Source: Actinernus sp. WN-2022 (taxonomy: Eukaryota > Cnidaria > Anthozoa > Actiniaria > Actinernidae). From it: a stretch of 64,000 bases of DNA. Made by a program: the position numbers and the translations under genes. The DNA lies in contig JAOWCC010000577.1 in the NCBI GenBank assembly GCA_030867875.1, positions 2,248,660-2,312,659 of the forward strand. The letters are read 5' to 3'. Under the pieces are notes generated by a model. The model was given only the letters and a program-made list of their open reading frames with translations. It was not told the DNA's origin and did no database searches. Positions 37,931 to 47,300 of the stretch are shown here, in pieces (the stretch's first letter is position 1; every line of letters starts with the position of its first letter).

Positions 37931-39330
37931 AATACAATACAATACAAAAACCTTTATTTAAACACGATTTGTTTAAACGCAGCACAATTGCTGATGTGGT
38001 CGTGTATGAAAGAATACAATTAAAAATGATATATATACATATACAACAGGGTATAAACACACACATGCAGTTCACACATGGTATTTGTACACATATGTAC
38101 AAATTTCAGAATTAAGAAACGTTTTAGAAAGGATGTATATAATATAACTTTCGCCAATAGAGACAGAGTCGCTGCTCTTGTCCGTAAGGCATCAGGCACT
38201 ATAACCAAGTCAGAAATTTTGGACGTAATCTAGGATGTAAGATAATAGAAAATGTTACGGATCAAGTGCAGCGTCTCTCTCACTAATGCTTAATTGCTGG
38301 AAAAGCGTAAATTTTAATTTATTTAGTAGGTTGTTCTTCTTGAGTTGACGCGCAAAAGGATTATGAGAAAGTTCTATGATACTTGCAGGTAACTTATTCC
38401 AGAGGATCGCTCCCCTGTAAGCTATGGACTTATACATTACATCCGTTTTTGGTGCTGGTAATTCTAATTTATGGCGACACCTGAGAGCGTATGCGCTGAT
38501 ATTGCGCTTTTTAAACATACTACTGATTTGCTCTGGTACATTGTTATGGTAACTACTGTGGACGAAACATGCTATCTTATACTTGTATGTCCACATAATT
38601 GGATGCCATCCTGCATTAGCTAATGCGTCACTGCTGTTCATTGACCAGTCCAGGCCATATACGATTTTCGCAGCTCTTGCACGTATTTTTTCAAGGCTAT
38701 CACAAAGGGAAATGTTACAATTACCCCAAACTGTGATTCCGTATGTTACAGAGGGTATGATGATCTTTTGATAAAAATCAGTTAGCATCGGTTTGGGTAA
38801 GAAACGCATAGATTTTAAAAGATTCAGTTTACACGAGAAGCTCTTTAGGACATCTTCAAACTGATCAGACCACTTTAGTTTATTGTCAGTAGTAACACCA
38901 AAGCATCTCGACGACGTCCTGACCCACTTGACTAGGTTGTCGCACATGGTGAGTGGTGGTATGGGGCCAACGAACCTACTACGGTTGAGAATCATGCTTT
39001 CACACTTTTTGTTGTGGATAGTCATGCCAGAAGTTGAGCACCAACTGGATACTCTTCGTAGGATTTTATTTACAAGAGTGGCCGTGGAGTCGACAGTGTC
39101 CCCTACACAGTACAATGTGGTGTCGTCAGCATACATTTCTATGGTTCCCTGGTCACCGCCGACACAGTCTGGGAGGTCATTGCAAAACAGCGAGAAAAGT
39201 ATTGGGCCGAGGACAGATTCTTGTGGGACGCCATAAGTTATGCTTTCCTTTTGGGACTGTGTTGACCCGATGGCCGTATACTGTAATCTCTCACTGAGGT
39301 ATATGTAGCTATGATATGAAATCATGTTTG
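37931..39330 (-). mobile_element. 5'-truncated CR1/Jockey-like LINE
   Basis: A 356-codon minus-strand frame (39325 to 38255) covers the RT palm and thumb: YGVPQESVLGPILFSLFCND, the catalytic YADDTTLY, RRVSSWCSTSGMTIHNKKCE, GVTTDNKLKW and, at the end, RGAILWNKLP. The 3' UTR ends in a (TTGTA)n tail at 37931-37945. The frame is uninterrupted, so the insertion is relatively young, but it lacks the endonuclease and RT N-terminus. Confidence 0.88.
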
Positions 39331-39344
39331 CCGCGTAGCACTAG

Positions 39345-39482
39345 TAAGTGTAAAGAATATGATGTAAAGTTGTAAGCTGTAGTGCTATGTGTGCACGCCC
39401 TACGAGGGAAAGAGAAAAAATCTCTGACCCAAGTGGGACTCGAACCCAACGACCTCCAGGTTGCATGATAGCTCACTGAGGT
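39345..39482 (-). repeat. Second tRNA-derived SINE family fragment
   Basis: On the minus strand an A-box-like TACCTCAGTGAGCTATCA is followed by GGGTTCGAGTCCCACTTGGG (B box) and a body with TTTCCCTCGTAGGGCG. Different in sequence from the SINE at 1789. It abuts the LINE 5' end, so the exact border is uncertain. Confidence 0.55.
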
Positions 39483-39532
39483 AGTTTACTGACAAGGCAA
39501 CACTGAAATTCACAAATGTTTCCCGTTTAACC

Positions 39533-39790
39533 GCGTCCCGGTTAGCTCAGTGGTTAAGCGCCGGTCTGTTGTGCGGGAAGTCGCGGGTTCAAACCCCGGA
39601 TGGACCAACACTCAGGGTCTTAATATAACTGAGTAGAAGGTGCTGCCTTTGTGATCTAACTGCAAATGGTTAGACCTTCACGTCTTCTCGGATAAAGACG
39701 ATAAATTGTAGGCCTTCGGAGACCTCCATAGAAGGGCTTTACGCCTGTTGAGGTTCTCCGTCCACCTTCGAGTGGTAAAATTTTTTTTTA
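39533..39790 (+). repeat. tRNA-derived SINE (copy 4)
   Basis: GGTTAGCTCAGTGGTTAAGC head, GGTTCAAACCCCGG B box, GGGTCTTAATATAACTGAG body, and a 3' end after CACCTTCGAGTGGTAAAA with a T-run. It inserted into a 42-bp minisatellite unit. Confidence 0.85.
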
Positions 39791-39838
39791 CTGACCGAGG
39801 CAACACTGAAATTCGCAAATGTTTCCACGTTTCCTCGT

Positions 39839-40062
39839 GTGTCCAGGGTCATCTGGGTCATGTGTCCAGGGTCATCTGGGTCATGTGTCCAGGGTCATCT
39901 GGGTCATGTGTCCAGGGTCATCTGGGTCATGTGTCCAGGGTCATCTGGGTCATCTGTCCAGGGTCATCTGGGTCATGAGTCCAGGGTCATCTGGGTCATG
40001 TGTCCAGAGTCATCTGGGTCATGTGTCCAGGGTCATCTGGGTCATGTATCCACGGTCATGTG
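39839..40062. repeat. Minisatellite, about 10 copies of 23 bp
   Basis: Unit GTCCAGGGTCATCTGGGTCA TGT with rare changes (CTGTCC, GAGTCC, CAGAG). Confidence 0.95.
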
Positions 40063-40242
40063 TCTAGGGCTAAGAAACGAAGCTTGCCTGATCGTTGTTC
40101 AGATCATTTTCATGATCATTTTGGGAAACACATTTTGGGAAATTCACAGGACTTTACGTCGTGAATTATTATTTGGAACATTTGCATAAATTATGATACG
40201 TGAACTGATTATCAATTTCGATTTTACTACGACTCGGTCATT

Positions 40243-40496
40243 TAAGGTTGTTGTCCATATCGACGTAAGCGCAAACAGTTTGCGATCGTGTTTCCACAAC
40301 GCTATTTCCTCGGAATCTCATAGCAAATCATCGCAAACAAATAGAATACGTAAAAGCTAGAAATAGTTCTACATTTACATATTGTTTGCGATCCGTCGGC
40401 GACCCATCGCAACGCAATGTAAAAGGTATTTCCATTTACTCGGTCACATCGCAATCTGTTTGCGATGGCTTTAAGTCGATATGGAAAACAGCCTTA
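40243..40496. repeat. MITE, 254 bp
   Basis: Ends TAAGGTTGTTGTCCATATCG and CGATATGGAAAACAGCCTTA are inverted copies. Inside, TTTGCGATNGT-type words recur in both orientations. Size and ends suit a hAT-like or related MITE. Confidence 0.7.
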
Positions 40497-40884
40497 AAAT
40501 TTCAACAAAATCGCTGTTTGAATTCTACAACTTTACACATTTCCTCTTGGGGTACAGAAAAAACTAAAAACATTTAATACTCAAGGTTAAAGTCATCACC
40601 AGAGGCAAGCTGAATCGATCTATTAGTAAATCAACGATAAAGAACTACTGGTCTGAAGCAGAAAAACATGACTCGGGTTTCTTTATTCTTTTCGGGATAA
40701 TATATATCTTAACCCATGCGGCCCAATTCCAAGGGGGATGTGTTGCAAGATTCCCTCTTCGTTGGCACGACGAGTAAGTACAACTTTCAGTATGGAGCAG
40801 TAAAGAAGAATATCGAAAAAAGGCATTTATCAAGAGTGGAACTCGTTCCGACCGCTTTCACTCTCTTGTTTTCTAATCATTTTT

Positions 40885-40916
40885 TATAATAATAATAATA
40901 ATAATAATAATAGTTT
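40885..40916. repeat. (TAA)n microsatellite
   Basis: About nine ATA/TAA triplets before a TTTATTTCACCATATTC stretch, possibly the tail of a minus-strand LINE or SINE remnant. Confidence 0.7.
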
Positions 40917-41170
40917 ATTTCACCATATTCAGCAAACACATAAGAACGTTACGATAATATACGAGGTTCCCACACACGGGCGTCGACACCCTATATTAAA
41001 CTATTTAAATCTAACAGTCACAAAGTCATTATATCTATTGGTCCTACTAACCACTTTATTACATTATTTTATACATATCACTCGAATGTAAATTATAGCC
41101 GCGATGGACTTCAGTTAGGGGAGCAAGGCAGATGGAAAATAGCATTTATAAACAGGTTTTGCTAATAACA

Positions 41171-41340
41171 CTACCGATCTCGTACGAGAACGTGATTGCA
41201 TTCCTGCAAAAGGTCCAATACCTTTTCAACCAATTGCCGCAGGACTTTTTTAATGTCAGCTACACATTCACAGGTCTGGCTGTCCTCAAGGTGAACTTTG
41301 CTCTTCACTTCAGGGCTCGAACCACTGCAAGGATGAAAAC
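41171..41340 (-). CDS. Host gene C, last exon
   Basis: Acceptor TTGCTTCAG, entering in phase 1; 56 codons including the stop at 41171. Cys-containing N-terminal part (GFHPCSGSSPEV, CECVADIKK) and a leucine-rich helix (LRQLVEKVLDLLQECN). Confidence 0.7.
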
Positions 41341-44300
41341 CTGAAGCAATACAATAATACAATGCAGCACTTATTTTCTACCACAACTGATCAGTTTCTT
41401 GATTGGCTAATTTTTGCATTTTTATCACCGACAGAGGACAGACCATACAAATTGCAGAATTGCTCACGCCCATGTGCAACCTCTGCTGGCTGCCTGCGTG
41501 ACAATTATTGTCGGCTGTTGTAAAGGCACTATAGTTTTCACTGTCTCGGCTAGCACCACTTGAATCCACAAATATTTTTACCATGTGATGGTCAATAATG
41601 GTCAATTTGAGGACAGACCGTTAAAACTAGTGCAAATATTTAAAAAATTAGTAAGTTTATAGGTAAAGAGCATGGGGTTGGATTCCCCCGTATGGACTAA
41701 CATTTTGGCAACAATTTTTGTAACTGGGTATAATTTTACAGGCTAAAGTGAACAATCTGCACCGAAAAAAAGTGGTCGGTAAGTGGTCGGCCGACCACTT
41801 ACCGACCACTTACCAACCACTTACCAACCACTTACCGACCACTTACCGACCACTTACCGACAACACTTGAGAACTGCAGTTTCGATGGTTTCCCGTCATT
41901 TATGCCGATGGCTAAAGTGAACAATCTGCACCGAAAAAAAGTGGTCGGTAAGTGGTCGGCCGACCACTTACCGACCACTTACCAACCACTTACCAACCAC
42001 TTACCGACCACTTACCGACCACTTACCGACAACACTTGAGAACTGCAGTTTCGATGGTTTCCCGTCATTTATGCCGATGGTTTCCCGTCATTTATGCATT
42101 GGAACATACGCTTACTATGTTGTAGAGAGTTGGATATTGATGAAAATAGTGTACTCATTATATTTGTCTGTTCTTCTTTGCAGCATTTTCTCAGTATAAA
42201 TGCCAAAAATGGTCACACTCAACTCCGTGAATTAGCGAACACGACAATACTTGAGAACTGCAGTTTAGATGGTTTCCTCTGCCATTTATGCATTGGAACA
42301 TACGCTTACAATGTTGTAGACAGTTGGATATTGATGAAAATAGTGTACTTGTCTCTTCTTCTTTGATCTTCTTCTTTGCAGCATTTACTCCGTAAATTAG
42401 CGAACCCGCGCCATCTTGGATTCCCATCTTGCCATTTAACAACACAGGCAGCCCGCAGCAAATAAACATACTGCTATTAGAGATATTGATAGCAGCTGGT
42501 GCTAACAGTGATCGACTTTATTCATTATATATAGACTATAATTATTGCAAACTACAAGTTTGGCTTGTCGACAAGAGGCCGTTCATTATTAGCGTAAACA
42601 TGCCGCGAAGAAACATATATATTATTAAAACGTGCCGCGAAGTAAAAACATTTTTTATTAAAGCCAATTAAGGTCAGCTAGGTTATGGGTTTCTCGTTTC
42701 TGCATGAGGTCATTGCCTTTCAGAGATGGTGTGGCTCCTAAAGGAGCCGTTGTTTGTGGTTGATCAGACTAATCTGATCGGTAGAATGCCTCATCAAAGG
42801 TCATTGGCAGCAGCCTCCCATCAGCTCTCATCGCAGCCATCTCTTCTCGGAAATTCCAAAGTTTTCTCCGGCATGTCTGTTGACGCTTCTCGAAGAACAA
42901 CGGAGAAGCACTGCGAGTCCACTAGCGCAGCTTTAGTTCCGTTAGGACTGGTAACAAGTGATGCCATGCGGTCAAAACAAAATGGCGTCGGGTTTACGCT
43001 CGTGAAGAACTATCGATGTTATTGTTGGCCCTCATTGTTGCAAGAACACTAAAGTGTTGTGAAACTATCTTTAGAAGCTTTGAAGTGTTCTTATATGGTA
43101 TTTTATTTCAACTGGACCTAGTGAAGAGATGACAAACACGTAATTTTCGAGTTCGCAAGTTACCGACCACTTACCAACCACTTACCAACCACTTACCGAC
43201 CACTTACCGACCACTTACCGACCACTTACCGACCACTTACCGACCACTTACCGACACAGTTTTACCGACCACTTACCAACCACTTACCGACCACTTACCG
43301 ACCACTTACCAACCACTTACCGACCACTTACCGACCACTTACCGACCACTTACCGACCACTTACCGACCACTTACCGACCACTTACCGACCACTTACCGA
43401 CCACTTACCGACCACTTACCGACCACTTTTTTTCGGTGCAGATTGTTCACTTTAGCCAATTTTACATATGTAGCTTGAATTTCCTTTATTATTTTGCTAC
43501 AATAACATTGGCATTTAACATACTGTGAACAACGTGAAGTGGTTAGGATGTATACAAGTGCTTCTGATTATGGTCACTCACAGGAAGTGAGAGCTACAGC
43601 TACTGATAAAGCCTTACGGGCAGAACAATAAAGAATTTTAGAAGAAAATATAGGAAATGCGGAACATTATTGAAACAACCCATCCTGACCCCTTACCCCT
43701 ACCATCAAACTATACAGCTCTCCCCCGAAATTGCGCCTTATTTGCCACCAATGTGACTAAATTTTGAGTGTTGGGACCAAAATTTCAGAGTTAGTCGCCA
43801 GCTGACGACTTACCTAAAGTCTTCACAATGTCCGTTGTAAGTAAATTTAGCCAATAAAACATGGCAGCAAATGTTCTTTGTCGCGTGTCCCTTGACATGT
43901 GGCGATCACAAATGGTCTTTTGGCGACTAAAAAAATGTAGATAGTCGTCAGCTGGCGCCTATGTGAAAAAGTTCATTTCGGACCCTGCTTATGAAGGCTC
44001 AAAAGGATTATTAAGATAGGTACAATGTACGTATTGCTATTGCATCCAGTGTGATAGAGGTATGATGAAAACATCCTACCATATCAAAAACATTAAAGAC
44101 AAGAAATTGCTCCCCCCAAAGGGACTTCGCATTTCCACTGAGGTTTCATTCCTGTGCAGTCAGAAAATCTGTTCAAGCCTAATACCCTACAATCAAACTT
44201 ACCTCCACCTCTTGAACCCTTCCCCCATCCAACACACACACACAGTCACATGAATACACAAACAAAGAAACCACATCAAAACAGTGTCAGTGTCAAGGTC

Positions 44301-47300
44301 AATGTACCTGGTTTACAGGTGTGTCTTCCATCACCCAAGACAATCACACGACCCACTGGGTTACTGTCTGTCCACTTATTGATAAACTCAGCAACTCCTT
44401 CTCGGCACACCAGTTGATCATCCCTGCACTTTAGTATTCCTTCCCACTGGATAAGAAGACATGGAAGCTCAAACTACATGTATGCAAAAAGAGAGAAAAA
44501 CAGTAAAACATAATCCTGCTCACCCATTCCCACCAAGGGTGGTCATTCAAAAATTGCATCCTGTCTTCTTGCAAAGACTACAAATGTACCACTGAACACA
44601 ACCAGCTACATGTATGCATGCTAGCATCACTCTGATACCATTATGACTTGTTCCTGTGTAGGCAGGAGATATGAATAAGGTGCAATGTGACTGTACAAAT
44701 GAACCAACACAACCAGCTATGCAGGCTAGCATCACTCTGATACCATTATGACTTGTTCCTGTGTGGGCAGGAGATATGAATAAGGTGCAATGTGACTGTA
44801 GAAATGTACCAACACAACCAGCTATGCATGCTAGCCTCACTCTGATACCATTATGACTTGTTCCTGTGTGGGCAGGAGATATGAATAAGGTGCAATGTGA
44901 CTGTACAAATGTACCAACACAACCAGCTATGCATGCTAGCCTCACTCTGATACCATTATGACTTGTTCCTGTGTGGGCAGGAGATATGAATAAGGTGCAA
45001 TGTGACTGATCAATCATTGCAATCTAAAAAACAGCTTTGTCTCAACATGCCTGATTAAATGCTCAACCTGAATATGCAGTAAGCTATTAGAGCAGTTTAA
45101 TAGTGTATAACGTTACCTTGAATGGACTGTCACATACTAAGAACATTGTCACAGGGCTTATTTCAAAACCTTTAGCCTCAAGAGGAATTTCTGTTCAAGA
45201 TAAAATAAAATTATGACAAGTCACATACTCCAGACCTTCACACATTGCATGTAGATACTAAGGTTTCACATATTTTAGCCAACCTAATACAAGCAGTACA
45301 ATAACATGACTCCTTCAACCACAAAGGTGATCATCTTGCAAATGGATGGCACTGATTACTTGGGTCACGTGCCCAAGTCTTATTCAAATTGGGCTTTGTG
45401 CCTTTTTGTGTGTGTGTCTGTCCAAAGTAATTTGACACCAGCCAAGAGTCAGGACCTTGGTTGAATAGTGATAATTAATGCTGTAGCATATCATTAGGCT
45501 TCAAAATGAAATTTCAACATGTTTTGTCTGTAATTATACTTCAAGTCCAAGTCTTATTGTCATTATAAACTGCAACAATAATATGTTGTCTTTATTATAA
45601 ACTATGGAATCCATGAGTCTATTATATTCTTCATCAAAAAACATTTTGATTAAAAATAGGTGTAACAATTTCTCTAAGTTTATTTTTTTATAAAAAAAAA
45701 CAATATTTTACATTATTATTTATTTATTATTTTATATTTTATTATTTGTTTTATATTATTTGCAGTACCTATCTGTTTATCTTCAAACCACTGGTGTAAT
45801 CTCTTTTCAGCTGAGTGCATATCAAAATGCTTTGGTCCTGAAGTGGACGTCACAGTGTTAAAATACCAAGCCACGCCCCATTCCCGTGCCCAATTACACT
45901 GCAGTCTGCCTTGTGTTGGGTGAGCTTTAAAGTGAATACACTTAAAATTACAGCTGGGAACCTGTGGGACAGTACAGAATATAACATACATTTTCTTGCT
46001 CAATACAATATTTGTGAGATAATAATATACATGACTACACTGTACATTTACACAACAATTTCTCATATTTGATTGGCTGAGAGCAGCTACATTGTACATT
46101 ATCGCCTCTCGGTTAACTCAGTGGTTAATAAATATTAGCACTGGTCTGTCGAGCAGGAGGTCGCGGGTTTAAACCCTGGCCGGACCAACTCTCAGGGTCT
46201 TAAAATAATAATAATAGTAATAATAATCTAAACTGATATAGCGCACTTTTTACGCACGATTTTACGTCCTTATTCGAGAAGACGTGAAGGTCTAACCATT
46301 TGCAGTTGGTTCACAAAGGCAGCACCTTCTACTCAGTTATTTTAAGACCCTCAGTGTTGGTCTGGCTGGGGTTTGAACCCGGCAACCTCCCGCTCGACAG
46401 ACCGGAGCTTAACAACTGAGCTAACCGGGAGGTGGTCAAGATACTAAATATTATAAAAACCAAGCAACTAAGTTAAACATGATTTAGACTAAATACAATT
46501 GAAAACTAAATATCATAGGCCTGTTGAAACAAAAACAACTGAGTTGAAGGTGCTGCCTAATTACATAATTAATCCAACAGTAAAAGGAGTAAGTAAAGAG
46601 AGGAGCACATGTTGGATTATTACACATAAGCTGGTAAACATGTTTATTACTCTCAGTCTCTATAAATAAAAGCGACTTTACTTATACTTTACATGTATAT
46701 TTGAGCTGAACACCAAATCATGGAATACAATGTACCAGACTGACTGCTATTAAAGCACAGGTTTGAGTACAATTGGGCATTAATTGAGAATTTTTTTACA
46801 AAGAAATCAAAGCTGCTGGAGCAAATGCAATTTGATTGAGCCCTTTGAAAAATCTCACAAGTTCAAATTAATCCAGAGTTTCCTGAAGCCATAAAAATTA
46901 TGATTTTTAATAATCCTTGGTAATTAAGTATTCATCCATGTATTTGTGCTTTATGTAGTGTTGTTATTCAAAACATTCTGCTTCAGTTTTCAACTTCTTC
47001 AATATAGTAGTCACCTCCGTGATCTGAGAGGCACCCTAAGGAAGTTAATGCCTGACGGCTCACGTCATGCTCGACTACCGGATACCAAGCTACGTACAAC
47101 TATCCTGGTCTAGACTTCTATTAATAACCCTCGTTATTAATATCCATGAAAAATTCAAGTGATAAAAAAAATGTTACAGCTGTAGGGTTTCCAATAACAT
47201 AATAGATTTGAAACAAAATGTTACAAAATAAAGTTGATGATCTGTTCCCAGACCTATAGAATAAACGATAACAATTATATCACTTTTACATGTTGCAGTA

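Larger units (their letters stand above)
37348..40221. mobile_element. Foldback DNA transposon containing a minisatellite
   Basis: The left arm (37348-37529) and right arm (40120-40221) are inverted copies: TCGAAATTGATAATCAG outermost, a shared ATTTATGCAAATGTTC block, and GTCCTGTGAATTTC innermost. Between them lie the 42-bp and 23-bp arrays, later invaded by a LINE and SINEs. No transposase is present, so it is non-autonomous; the superfamily is not determined. The outer limits may extend slightly further. Confidence 0.65.
41741..43457. mobile_element. Mutator-like non-autonomous DNA transposon, 1717 bp
   Basis: Flanked by a perfect 9-bp duplication AATTTTACA (41732-41740 and 43458-43466). 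Inverted ends read GGCTAAAGTGAACAATCTGC, then ACCGAAAAAAAGTGGTCGG. Subterminal arrays of the 11-mer CCGACCACTTA follow on both sides. The left end, including the TIR, is tandemly duplicated (168 bp: 41741-41908 and 41909-42076). The interior has a second duplicated block (around 42089-42180 and 42283-42355) and no transposase. Nine-bp duplications fit Mutator-like elements. It lies in the last intron of gene C. Confidence 0.85.

Noticed and set aside
37479..38115. Open frames of about 200 aa on both strands
   Set aside because: They are produced by a 42-bp repeat (multiple of three) without stops.
39748..40189. Overlapping open frames reading repeated GHLGHVSRVIWVMCPGSS-like peptides
   Set aside because: Translation of the 23-bp minisatellite in all three frames.
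44547..45017. 156-aa minus-strand ORF
   Set aside because: A roughly 105-bp minisatellite read through; the repeated peptide follows the repeat unit.
1789..46435. tRNA genes at the GGTTAGCTCAG...GGTTCAAACCC sites
   Set aside because: All copies share a long non-tRNA body downstream and the tRNA part does not fold cleanly; they are one SINE family.
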